Assembly: GCA_017561765.1 (NCBI GenBank)
Contig: JAFZBM010000034.1
Location: forward strand, 1-34,507
Source: Bacteroidales bacterium
GTDB taxonomy: Bacteria; Bacteroidota; Bacteroidia; Bacteroidales; UBA932
DNA: 34,507 bases
Direction of reading: 5' to 3'
Every line of letters starts with the position of its first letter. Positions within the stretch are counted from its first letter, which is position 1. A program made the translations under genes and the position numbers. Under the pieces are notes generated by a model, which saw only the letters and a list, made by a program, of their open reading frames with translations, was not told where the DNA came from and made no database searches. Of the stretch, positions 24,830 to 33,103 are shown piece by piece.

Positions 24830-25203
24830 GCAGAATAATTGAAGGACTCCTTTACAGCGAGTCACACGAATGGGTGAAGGTCGAAGGCGACCTCGCCATC
24901 ATCGGAGTTTCCGATTTTGCACAGGCAGAAATGGGTGATATCACTTACGTCGACCTTCCTTCCGAGGGGGACGAGGTGGCCGCGGGCGAGGAATTCGGCG
25001 CACTGGAGAGCGTGAAGGCTTCCAGCGAGCTGTACTGTCCGGTGAGCGGCACCGTCGAAGCCGTCAACGCGGAACTCGAGGACGCACCCGAGAAGGTCAA
25101 CGAAGATGCCTATGCCGCCTGGATCATCAAGGTGCGCATGAGCGATCCCTCTGAGCTCGAGTCCCTTATGGACGCGGCAGCTTACGCAAAAATAGCTGAA
25201 TAG
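24826..25203 (+). CDS. gcvH: Glycine cleavage system H protein
   Basis: The 125-residue lipoyl-carrier protein has the hallmark HEWVKVEGDLAIIGVSDFAQ and the lipoylation site ESVKASSELYCP, with K64 as the lipoylated lysine. It shuttles the aminomethyl intermediate between P, T and L proteins. It starts within the gcvT stop codon (ATGA) and is followed 4 nt later by gcvPA. The dihydrolipoamide dehydrogenase (L protein) gene is not in the cluster and must be supplied from elsewhere. Confidence 0.96.
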   Translation: MSRIIEGLLYSESHEWVKVEGDLAIIGVSDFAQAEMGDITYVDLPSEGDEVAAGEEFGALESVKASSELYCPVSGTVEAVNAELEDAPEKVNEDAYAAWIIKVRMSDPSELESLMDAAAYAKIAE

Positions 25204-25207
25204 CAAG

Positions 25208-26521
25208 ATGGGAACATTCGCCTATTTCCCCCACACGGAGGAGGATATACGGGTGATGTTGGAAAGAGCCGGCGTGAGCTCCCTCGACGGGCTTTATGCC
25301 GACGTTCCCCCTGAATTCAAATACAAGGGGGAATATGACCTTCCTTCCGCGATGAGCGAGGAGGAGGTGAGGTCGTGGTTCGAATCGCTCGTTTCTCGCA
25401 ACACCCGTCTCAAGGTGTTCGCCGGAGCCGGAGCATACGACCACTACACGCCGTCGGTCATACCGTACATCACTTCCCGTTCGGAATTCCTTACCGCCTA
25501 CACTCCCTACCAGTGCGAAATATCGCAGGGTACCTTGCGATATATATTCGAGTGGCAGACAATGATTTGCGCCCTTACGGGACTGGATGTCGCCAATGCC
25601 TCCATGTACGACGGCCCAACGGCTGCCGCCGAGGCGATGAGGATGTGCGTTGCCTGTACCCGCAAGCGCAATACCGTGGTGGCATCTTCCGCACTGCTCC
25701 CCAATGTGCTCGCCACCTTGCGTACCTACGCACGCTATTCCGGCATCAATCTGGTCGAGACCTGGAGCGTCGCCGAGGCCGTGGCCGAAGGTACGCTCGA
25801 CCTTGCCGGCGTAATCGTTCCTTCCATCAACCGTTTCGGCATAATCGAGAGTCACCTGGGGCTTGCTTCCCTGGTGCATGAGATGGGCGGCCTGATGGTC
25901 GAATACTGTGACCCTTCCGCCCTGGCGGTCGTCAAGACGCCAGCGGAATGGGGGGCCGACATTGCCGTAGGCGACGGCCAGAGCCTTGGCATCCCCCTGT
26001 GCTACGGCGGTCCCTACGTGGGCTTCATGGCATGCCGTAACGAGTGGATGCGCAAGCTTCCCGGACGCATAGTCGGCCAGACCAGGGATGCTGAAGGCAG
26101 GCGCGCTTTCGTGCTCACCCTTCAGGCCCGCGAGCAGCATATACGCCGCGAGAAAGCAACTTCCAACATCTGCTCCAACGAGTCTCTGATGGCTCTCTGG
26201 TGCACCGTGTATCTCTCGATTATGGGGCCCGAGGGCATGCGCAAGCTCAATGCAATCTGCTATGAGCGCTCGCATTATCTGCATGACGCCCTCCTTGCCA
26301 CGGGCAAGTTCACCGATCCCTTCGAAGGACGCCAGTTCCTGAAAGAATTCGCCCTGAAGCCTCTCTGCGATGTGGCAAAGCTGCAGCAGGCGCTGCTTGA
26401 CGCCGGATTCTTCGGCGCGCTTTCCACGGAGGAAGGCTATGTGACATTCTGCGTCACCGAGCGCCGCACTCCTGAAGAGATCGACGCATTGGTTAAAGTT
26501 GTAAAGGAGGCCGCGCTATGA
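25208..26521 (+). CDS. gcvPA: Glycine dehydrogenase (decarboxylating) subunit 1 (P protein alpha)
   Basis: The 437-residue product matches the N-terminal half of glycine decarboxylase: it starts [18 protein letters not shown] and has [36 protein letters not shown], and [19 protein letters not shown]. As subunit 1 of the two-subunit P protein it forms part of the PLP-dependent enzyme that decarboxylates glycine and loads the aminomethyl group onto H protein. Its catalytic lysine partner is on subunit 2, whose start codon overlaps its stop (ATGA). The split form is widespread in Firmicutes, archaea and some Bacteroidota, whereas other Bacteroidota have one fused polypeptide of about 950 residues. 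Confidence 0.95.
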   Translation: MGTFAYFPHTEEDIRVMLERAGVSSLDGLYADVPPEFKYKGEYDLPSAMSEEEVRSWFESLVSRNTRLKVFAGAGAYDHYTPSVIPYITSRSEFLTAYTPYQCEISQGTLRYIFEWQTMICALTGLDVANASMYDGPTAAAEAMRMCVACTRKRNTVVASSALLPNVLATLRTYARYSGINLVETWSVAEAVAEGTLDLAGVIVPSINRFGIIESHLGLASLVHEMGGLMVEYCDPSALAVVKTPAEWGADIAVGDGQSLGIPLCYGGPYVGFMACRNEWMRKLPGRIVGQTRDAEGRRAFVLTLQAREQHIRREKATSNICSNESLMALWCTVYLSIMGPEGMRKLNAICYERSHYLHDALLATGKFTDPFEGRQFLKEFALKPLCDVAKLQQALLDAGFFGALSTEEGYVTFCVTERRTPEEIDALVKVVKEAAL

Positions 26522-27966
26522 GATACTACGACAAATTGATATTCGAATTGTCCCGTCCCGGCCGCAGCGGCTATTCGCTCTCCCTGAAAAACCGTGCCAC
26601 CCTTGGCACCGTAAGAGGGGGGACCACAAGCGAAGCGCAGTGGTGGGGTCCGAAGGACGTTTTTCAGGGGGAGCGGACAGCCGCTGAAGGAATCTGGCGT
26701 GAAGCCCCTCTGGATCTGCCTGAGGTAAGCGAACCGGACGTGGTGCGCCACTATACGAACCTTAGCCAGATGAACTTCGGCGTAGATACTGGCTTCTATC
26801 CTCTCGGGTCCTGTACAATGAAGTACAACCCCAAAATAAACGAGGAGGTAGTGTCGCTCTTCAACGGCCTTCATCCTCTCCAGCCTGAATCTACCGTCAA
26901 GGGCGCCAGGGCAGTCTTGGACTTTATGGACAAGGCGCTTGCGGCGATCACCGGCATGAAGCATTTCACCTTCCTGCCTTGCGCCGGCGCACACGGCGAA
27001 CTCACCGGACTGATGCTCATCCGCGAGTATCACATGTCCAGGGGAGACAGCGCCCGCACGAAGATAATCGTTCCCGACAGCGCCCACGGCACCAATCCAG
27101 CCAGCGCGGCGGTGTGCGGGCTTGACGTGGTGGTGGTCAAATCGCGTCCCGACGGACTCGTGGACGTGGAAGACCTGAAGCCCCTGCTCGGCCCCGATAT
27201 CGCCGGCATCATGATGACCAATCCCAACACCCTCGGTCTTTTCGAGCGTGACATAAAGGAGATAGCGGCGCTGGTGCATGAGTGCGGAGGCCTTCTCTAT
27301 TACGACGGTGCCAACATGAATCCGCTCCTCGGCGTCGTGCGCCCCGGAGACATGGGCTTCGACGTTATGCACCTCAACCTCCACAAGACCTTCTCGACGC
27401 CACACGGCGGAGGCGGTCCCGGCAGCGGCCCGGTGGGCGTTTCCGAAAGGCTGGTACCTTTCTTTGACAAGCCTCGCGTGAGCGGTTTCCACGGCAATTT
27501 CGGTGTTATAGTCAGGGCCTGCGCCTATATCCTGAGCCTTGGCCGCGAGAACATAAAGATGGCCGGGCCTCTGGCCACTCTGGCCGCCAATTACATAAAG
27601 GAATCGCTGAAGGATTGTTATAAACTTCCCATAGAATCAGTGTGCAAGCATGAATTCGTATTCGACGGACTGCTCGAACCCAACGGGGTTACGACCCTGG
27701 ATGTGGCAAAGCGCCTGCTCGATTACGGTTTCCATGCACCTACCATCTATTTCCCGCTGCTGTTCCATCAGGCGCTTATGATAGAGCCCACGGAGACGGA
27801 GTCGCTCCAGACCCTGGATGCCTTCATAGAAGTGATGCGTACGATAGCGAAGGAGGCCGCGGAGGATCCTGAAATCCTGCACGGAGCGCCGCACAACACC
27901 CCCATCGGCCGTCCGGATGAAACTTCGGCAGCCCGTCAACCGGTTTTGAAATACTCTGCAGAATGA
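26518..27966 (+). CDS. gcvPB: Glycine dehydrogenase (decarboxylating) subunit 2 (P protein beta)
   Basis: The 482-residue product carries the PLP-binding motif [16 protein letters not shown], with K290 expected to hold the cofactor. It also has [14 protein letters not shown] near the N terminus and [12 protein letters not shown] and [11 protein letters not shown] further on. Together with subunit 1 it makes the active P protein of the glycine cleavage system. It overlaps gcvPA by 4 nt, and its own stop overlaps the metallophosphoesterase start in the same way, so five genes are in one translationally coupled array. The C terminus, about 40 residues after the family core, is variable. Confidence 0.95.
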   Translation: MRYYDKLIFELSRPGRSGYSLSLKNRATLGTVRGGTTSEAQWWGPKDVFQGERTAAEGIWREAPLDLPEVSEPDVVRHYTNLSQMNFGVDTGFYPLGSCTMKYNPKINEEVVSLFNGLHPLQPESTVKGARAVLDFMDKALAAITGMKHFTFLPCAGAHGELTGLMLIREYHMSRGDSARTKIIVPDSAHGTNPASAAVCGLDVVVVKSRPDGLVDVEDLKPLLGPDIAGIMMTNPNTLGLFERDIKEIAALVHECGGLLYYDGANMNPLLGVVRPGDMGFDVMHLNLHKTFSTPHGGGGPGSGPVGVSERLVPFFDKPRVSGFHGNFGVIVRACAYILSLGRENIKMAGPLATLAANYIKESLKDCYKLPIESVCKHEFVFDGLLEPNGVTTLDVAKRLLDYGFHAPTIYFPLLFHQALMIEPTETESLQTLDAFIEVMRTIAKEAAEDPEILHGAPHNTPIGRPDETSAARQPVLKYSAE

Positions 27967-29591
27967 AAAGGGTTCTGTTGCTTGCGGCCCTGATGCTGCT
28001 GCCTCTGTTTGCATGTGCCGGAGTCGTCAAAGGCAAGGTTACCGCCGGGGGCAAGCCTGTGGCGGGCGTTCCTGTTTCCGACGGACGTCAGGTGGTGCTT
28101 ACCAACTCCAGGGGCCGTTATACACTCAAGACCGACAAAGCGGACAGTATCGTGTTCATAACCACCCCTTCTGGATATGTGGCACAGATGATGGATCCCA
28201 TACGCCCGGGGTTCTGGCAGTTGCTTACGAAGGCTCCTGCGAAGAGGGAAGTGCATGACTTCAAGCTCATGAAGCAGGACCAGGGCAACTACAGCGTGAT
28301 TTTCATAACCGATACGCATTTCGCCAACGACCCTTCCAGAGACGATCTTAAGCGCTTCAAGAATACCGTGCTTCCTGTGATCCGCCGTGAATATGAAGCC
28401 GCTGCGGCCAGGGGACCGGTCTATTCCGTCAATCTCGGCGATTTCGCGCACGACCGTTACTGGTACGACTTCGGGCTGAACGAAGAGGCTGCCGAGCGCT
28501 TCCTGGCCACGGCCGGATATCCTGCACCGGTGTATTCCGTAAGCGGCAACCATGACAATGACGGGGCGATCGCCGGTCTCGGCGACCGTACCGATTTCGA
28601 ATCGGCATGGAATTACCGTCATACATGGGGGCCCGGATGCTATTCCGTAAACATAGGCGCCGACCACTGGATCTTCATGGATTCCGTGGAGTATATCAAC
28701 GACGGTGAGCCCGATGCAAAGCACAAGAATATCAACGGCAGGCGCAATTACCTTTGCCACATACTTGACAAGGACCTGGAATGGCTCCGGAACGACCTCA
28801 AGTTCGTGTCTCCCGGCACCAGGATTTTCTTCTGCTGCCATGTGCCCCTGTTCAACGATGCCAGCAAGAGCGAGGTCATGATGCCCGGCCAGGCGGAAAT
28901 CCTGGACGAAGTTTTCAGCGACTTTCCCGACGTGTATGTATTCTCCGGTCATACCCACAAGTACATCCACACCGGCACCGACGGGTTCATACGCTTCCGG
29001 CAGTTTATCTTCGGTGCCACTTCCGGCAGCATGTGGCAGCATCCCGATGGCTATCAGGCAATTGGCTCCGATTCCAGCGAACAGGCTATAAATGTTCTGG
29101 ATTGCAGCGCGCCAGAGCCCGAGCCACGTTTCGTCGCGATCAGCGGAAGCACGAAGATGATGCGTGTTTATGACATCAACGCGGTCGGCGATTTCTACCG
29201 CAACGATCCTCAGTGCCGCATATTCCATGAACTTTATCCCGAGCGCAGCTGGTATGCCGATCCTGCTTTCGCCAACATGATTTATGTAAACTACTGGGGC
29301 TATGCTCCCGGCCAGAAAGTGGAGATATTCGAGGACGGCAAGGCACTTGACGTCAAGAAGTCCAATCTTGACGAGCCGCTGTATGTAATCACATACATGA
29401 CACCAAAGCTCGATGGCGGAAGCCAGCCGTCCAAGTCCAACCTCAAGGACCGCAAGACGCCCCACAGCTTCGTGGCAACGGCATCCACGGCCACGGCTCC
29501 CGTGCTCGTTAGAGTGAGCGACCCCGATGGCAAAGTGCTGTATGAAGAGACTGTAATCCGTCCCAAACAATTTGACAAAAACACCAATTAA
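27963..29591 (+). CDS. Exported calcineurin-like metallophosphoesterase
   Basis: The 542-residue protein starts with a signal peptide ([16 protein letters not shown]). The cysteine at C18 is not in a clean lipobox, so it may be cut by signal peptidase I instead. A short beta-sandwich, about residues 20-100 ([12 protein letters not shown]), precedes the catalytic core. The metal and catalytic motifs are DTH (D117, H119), GDF (D160), GNHD (N196-D198), CCHVP near 298, and GHTH (H330, H332). The C-terminal part (about 380-540) matches the extra beta domain of Bacteroidota exported phosphoesterases. It probably hydrolyses a phosphoester in the periplasm; the substrate is unknown. Its ATG overlaps the gcvPB stop. 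Confidence 0.88.
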   Translation: MKRVLLLAALMLLPLFACAGVVKGKVTAGGKPVAGVPVSDGRQVVLTNSRGRYTLKTDKADSIVFITTPSGYVAQMMDPIRPGFWQLLTKAPAKREVHDFKLMKQDQGNYSVIFITDTHFANDPSRDDLKRFKNTVLPVIRREYEAAAARGPVYSVNLGDFAHDRYWYDFGLNEEAAERFLATAGYPAPVYSVSGNHDNDGAIAGLGDRTDFESAWNYRHTWGPGCYSVNIGADHWIFMDSVEYINDGEPDAKHKNINGRRNYLCHILDKDLEWLRNDLKFVSPGTRIFFCCHVPLFNDASKSEVMMPGQAEILDEVFSDFPDVYVFSGHTHKYIHTGTDGFIRFRQFIFGATSGSMWQHPDGYQAIGSDSSEQAINVLDCSAPEPEPRFVAISGSTKMMRVYDINAVGDFYRNDPQCRIFHELYPERSWYADPAFANMIYVNYWGYAPGQKVEIFEDGKALDVKKSNLDEPLYVITYMTPKLDGGSQPSKSNLKDRKTPHSFVATASTATAPVLVRVSDPDGKVLYEETVIRPKQFDKNTN

Positions 29592-29607
29592 TGTTTTATT
29601 TATAATT

Positions 29608-30378
29608 ATGAAAAATTATTTTGATCTTACCGGCCGTGTCGCTGTCGTGACCGGCGCTTCAACAGGTCTCGGCCTTCAGATGGCCAAGGCATTCGCAAGC
29701 CAGGGCGCAAATCTTGTCCTCCTTGCAAGGCGTATGAACCTCCTTGAGGAGAACGCAAAGGCAATTAACGAAGAATTCGGCGTGGAAGTGCTTCCTTTCG
29801 CCTGCGACATCACCGATACTGAAAGGGTGAAGGCCGCAGTTGCCGCCACCATGGCCAAATTCGGCCGTGTCGACATACTTATGAACAATGCCGGTACCGG
29901 CGCAGTCGCTCCCGCTGAGGAGATTACCGACGAGCAGTTCAAGAAGGAACTCGACATCGACCTTTTCGGAACCTTTGTATGCTCCCGTGAGTTCGGTAAG
30001 GAAATGATCAAGGCCGGCTATGGCCGCATTATCAACATCGCCTCCATGTATGGCCTGGTGGGCAATCTCATCTGCGGCAGTTCTCCTTACCATGCCGCCA
30101 AGGGCGGAGTGGTCAACCTGACCCGCGCACTTGCGGCAGAGTGGGGCAAGTACGGTATTACCGTCAACAGCATCTGCCCGGGCTATTTCTACACCGACCT
30201 TACCACCGCGACCCTCGACTCCGACTATTTCCAGGCTATCGCCAAGCAGAGCATTCCTATGGCGCGTTACGGAAAGAGCGGCGAGCTTGACACCTGCGCA
30301 TTGTTCCTCGCATCTCCCGCCAGCACGTATGTGAACGGCCAGAACATCGCCGTTGATGGTGGTTATACTTGCATCTAG
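29608..30378 (+). CDS. SDR family oxidoreductase (gluconate 5-dehydrogenase-like)
   Basis: I chose the ATG at 29608 (256 aa), 12 codons inside the longest frame, since the family begins with MKNYFDLTGRVAVVTGAS and the longer version overlaps the phosphoesterase. The cofactor motif is TGASTGLG, followed by NNAG, the catalytic Ser in NIASMYG, and YHAAK with the Tyr and Lys. NAVDGGYT-type C-terminal residues (NIAVDGGYTCI) are standard. The sequence is closest to gluconate 5-dehydrogenase/3-oxoacyl-ACP reductase-like enzymes, but substrates of SDRs cannot be fixed by motif. The fimbrillin-like gene starts 3 nt downstream, so they may share a transcript. Confidence 0.88.
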   Translation: MKNYFDLTGRVAVVTGASTGLGLQMAKAFASQGANLVLLARRMNLLEENAKAINEEFGVEVLPFACDITDTERVKAAVAATMAKFGRVDILMNNAGTGAVAPAEEITDEQFKKELDIDLFGTFVCSREFGKEMIKAGYGRIINIASMYGLVGNLICGSSPYHAAKGGVVNLTRALAAEWGKYGITVNSICPGYFYTDLTTATLDSDYFQAIAKQSIPMARYGKSGELDTCALFLASPASTYVNGQNIAVDGGYTCI

Positions 30379-30381
30379 TAG

Positions 30382-31818
30382 ATGAAGAAGCTCTTATTAT
30401 CGGCAGTAGTCATCTTGCTGGCAGTGTCCTGCGGCCACAGGGTGCGTCCGGACGGGCATTCGCTTGTCTTCTATGCCACCATGGAGAACAGGTCGGCAGC
30501 GGGGGACTATCCTTTCTGGATGTCAGGGGATTCCATCAGCGTTTTCTACAAAAACAATGTGCATACCATTGCCGTTTTCAGTGAAACTGACGGCGATCAA
30601 GGCATATTCAAGGCCCCTGCCGCTCCCGAGAGCGGCAGGGAAGCCGGATATGTGTATGCTGTGTATCCCTATCATCGCTCTGTCACCCTCGGCAATGACG
30701 GCAGGTTGGGCGTCTATTTCCCCACGGTCCAGAACTATGAGGGCAACACATACGCCCACAAGGCCAACGTCATGGTGGCAGTCTCGACGGACGAAGACCT
30801 TGATTTCAGGAATGTGGGCGGATATGTGCATATGCAGTTGTACGGCCCCGGCGTACAGGTCGCCATCCTGGAGCTGGACACCAACGAAGAGGAGCCCGTT
30901 TCCGGACAAGGGTGGGTGACTGTATCTCCCAATGGGGATCCTTCATTCACCCCAGGGGATGCCAACACTAAGAGCTATGTCTATCTGGACTGCATTTATA
31001 ATCTTGTTACCATAGGTTCGGACGAGGAGCACGCCACGGATTTCTGGCTCGCAGTGCCTCCTGTGAAGCTTGACAAGGGTTTCACGGTTTATGTCGTCGA
31101 TCCGAACGACCGTGAGTATCCCATCAGCGTTACGGAAAGCGTGGAATTCAAGCGCACTCACATAATCGGTGTCGAGGCTTGCAAGGTCGAGTTCCCCGAG
31201 GCCTCGAAGGAAGATATTGAGGCCGATCTGGCGGGAACTTATATCATCAACTCCACTTCGTATTATGCAAGCGAAGGCCTCGGTCCTTACAGCGATGAGA
31301 TTACTCTGAGCTATTCGGACAAGCCCGACAAAGGCCCGGTGGCGCTGACCGGCAGCTTGGGCATAACCGAAAACATTGAACTGTACGGTGATTACGATGT
31401 GTCCGGCAAGAAGTTTTCGATTCCGTCCGGGCAGGTGCTCGGTGGATTCTATACCGATGACAGTAAGACCAAGATTTGCTGGCTGAAGCTATATCTCGGC
31501 GATGACAAATACTTCTATACCGACGATATCCTGTTCAATGTGACTGCGCCTCACAGTCTTGAGTTCGCTTATGCCAAGGATGGACTGGATCTGTTGTTCC
31601 TGGGTTTTGTCGACGATGCGATAGACGGTTCCTATGAGCGCTTGATCATCAAGTCCATTGCCTATAAGCCTACCAAGGCCGTAGCTGCCGCAGCCAAGGC
31701 CAGGGGCTACGATACGGAACACGGTTTAGACGGCTTCCGTCACAGGGCGGGAGCGTTGCATGACTTTAAGCCGGCGGGAGAATTGTCCGGTCTGGTCAGG
31801 CGGCAGTTTCCCCGTTGA
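30382..31818 (+). CDS. Fimbrillin-like lipoprotein
   Basis: The 478-residue protein has a lipoprotein signal with lipobox LAVSC (C17). The N-terminal half resembles fimbrillin-like domains: FWMSGDSISVFYKNN, then VYAVYPYHRSVTL, FRNVGGYVHMQLYG, and VPPVKLDKGFTVYVVD. The C-terminal half starts near residue 285 (LAGTYIINSTSYYASEG) and looks like a separate beta domain found in secreted Bacteroidales proteins. The last 40 residues are basic, low in structure and overlap the convergent hutI by 23 nt, so they may be a late extension. It is probably an outer-membrane surface lipoprotein. Its link to the adjacent SDR gene (3 nt gap) has no obvious functional sense. Confidence 0.72.
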   Translation: MKKLLLSAVVILLAVSCGHRVRPDGHSLVFYATMENRSAAGDYPFWMSGDSISVFYKNNVHTIAVFSETDGDQGIFKAPAAPESGREAGYVYAVYPYHRSVTLGNDGRLGVYFPTVQNYEGNTYAHKANVMVAVSTDEDLDFRNVGGYVHMQLYGPGVQVAILELDTNEEEPVSGQGWVTVSPNGDPSFTPGDANTKSYVYLDCIYNLVTIGSDEEHATDFWLAVPPVKLDKGFTVYVVDPNDREYPISVTESVEFKRTHIIGVEACKVEFPEASKEDIEADLAGTYIINSTSYYASEGLGPYSDEITLSYSDKPDKGPVALTGSLGITENIELYGDYDVSGKKFSIPSGQVLGGFYTDDSKTKICWLKLYLGDDKYFYTDDILFNVTAPHSLEFAYAKDGLDLLFLGFVDDAIDGSYERLIIKSIAYKPTKAVAAAAKARGYDTEHGLDGFRHRAGALHDFKPAGELSGLVRRQFPR

Positions 31819-33091
31819 TGAAAACCGACTTGATAAACGGAGTCTGGTAAGTGTAAGGGATTCGGTTTAGTGTCCATCCCGGATATGTAAGAATCAGATC
31901 GGCTCTTTTGCCTTTGGTAATTGAGCCGGTCTGTTTGCTTATGCCCATGGCATAGGCGGAGTTGAGCGTAGTGGCGTTGAGGGCCTGCACCGGGGTGAGT
32001 TTCATCTTTATGCAGGCCAGGGCCATTACGAAGCGCATGTCGCCCATGGGGGAGGAACCCGGGTTGTAGTCCGATGCCAGGGCTATTCCAAGGCTTGCGG
32101 CGATGAATTCTTTGGCCCGGGCAAAGGGAATGCCGAGGAAGAATGACGATCCGGGCAGCATCGTTGGCATGGTGCCGCTGCCTTTGAGGGCGTCGATTTC
32201 GGCATCGGTGGTGCGTTCCAGGTGGTCGACGGACAGGGCGCCGTACTTTACTCCTACCTGCACTCCGCCGCTGACGGCAAGTTCGTTGGCGTGTATTTTG
32301 GGACGCAGGCCGCTGCGTGCTCCCGCTTCGAGTATGCGGGCGGTATCGTCCGGAGTGAAGAATCCTTCGTCACAGAAAACATCGACAAAGTCGGCGAGTG
32401 CGGCTGCGCGAGGCATCATATCGATTACTTCCTGGACATAGCCTTCATGTGTGTAACCGCGGCCTGTTGCGTGAGCGCCCAGGAAGGTTGAGCGGATTGT
32501 GGCGGGAACGTTTTCTTTGATGCGGCGTATGACGCGGAGCATCTTGAGTTCGTCTTCGGGGTTGAGGCCGTAGCCGCTTTTGATTTCGATGGCGGCTGTG
32601 CCTTTGGACATCATTTCCTGTACGCGCTCCAGAGCCTGTCCGTAGAGTTCGTCTTCGGCGGTGCGGTGGAGGAGGTCGGCGGAATTGAGTATGCCGCCGC
32701 CGCGGGCCGCGATCTGTTCATAGCTGAGGCCGTTGATTTTGTCTATGAATTCGCCTTCGCGGGAGCCGGCGTACACGATGTGGGTGTGGCTGTCGCAGAA
32801 TGCCGGCATCACGAGGCCTCCGCCGGCGTCAATTTGCTCTCCGTCCGGCAGGGGGCTGGCATCAGTCTCTGTCTGACCGGAATCCTGCGCGCCTCCTGTT
32901 CGTAAGGGCCAAAGTCGGCACGCAGGATTCTGGTCAGACATCAGACCGAAGTCGGCGATGGTGCCGTCGTCGGCGATACGGAGCCAGGCGCCCTTCAGGG
33001 TGCCGGTGTCCGACATCGCGGCGCCTTCTTTCCGCAGTATGCCCTCCGGCACGATGCCCGTCAGCTCTCCAATGTTGATAATAGTTTTCAT
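31796..33091 (-). CDS. hutI: Imidazolonepropionase, with in-frame hairpin insert
   Basis: The 431-residue product belongs to the amidohydrolase superfamily. The N-terminal metal motif DSHTHIVYAGSREGEF has H102 and H104, followed by GGGILNSADLLHR, IEIKSGYGLNPEDELKMLR and FCDEGFFTPDDTA. It opens the ring of 4-imidazolone-5-propanoate to N-formiminoglutamate in histidine breakdown, in the cytosol. Residues 51-74 come from a hairpin element and contain the peptide LWPLRTGG, in the small N-terminal beta domain ahead of the barrel. Relatives have a much shorter link there. The 3' end overlaps a fimbrillin-like gene by 23 nt. hutH ends 12 nt upstream on the same strand. Confidence 0.94.
   Translation of the reverse strand: MKTIINIGELTGIVPEGILRKEGAAMSDTGTLKGAWLRIADDGTIADFGLMSDQNPACRLWPLRTGGAQDSGQTETDASPLPDGEQIDAGGGLVMPAFCDSHTHIVYAGSREGEFIDKINGLSYEQIAARGGGILNSADLLHRTAEDELYGQALERVQEMMSKGTAAIEIKSGYGLNPEDELKMLRVIRRIKENVPATIRSTFLGAHATGRGYTHEGYVQEVIDMMPRAAALADFVDVFCDEGFFTPDDTARILEAGARSGLRPKIHANELAVSGGVQVGVKYGALSVDHLERTTDAEIDALKGSGTMPTMLPGSSFFLGIPFARAKEFIAASLGIALASDYNPGSSPMGDMRFVMALACIKMKLTPVQALNATTLNSAYAMGISKQTGSITKGKRADLILTYPGWTLNRIPYTYQTPFIKSVFINGETAA
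32870..32940 (-). repeat. Intragenic hairpin element, copy 2 (20-bp arms, shared 15-nt core)
   Basis: Bases 32870-32889 pair with 32921-32940 over 20 bp with a single mismatch (G-T on the plus strand). A second short helix of 3 bp (32891-32893 with 32917-32919) leaves a 23-nt loop holding the core GTTCGTAAGGGCCAA at 32898-32912, flanked by 4 nt on each side. The core is identical to copy 1, whereas the arms share no sequence with it. It is read in frame through hutI as residues 51-74, in a different core frame from copy 1. Confidence 0.82.
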
Positions 33092-33103
33092 TTCTCGGAG
33101 GGG

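Noticed and set aside
27936..29570. A 544-codon minus-strand frame opposite the metallophosphoesterase
   Set aside because: The plus-strand gene has clear catalytic motifs and a signal peptide; the antisense product has none, so it is a shadow.
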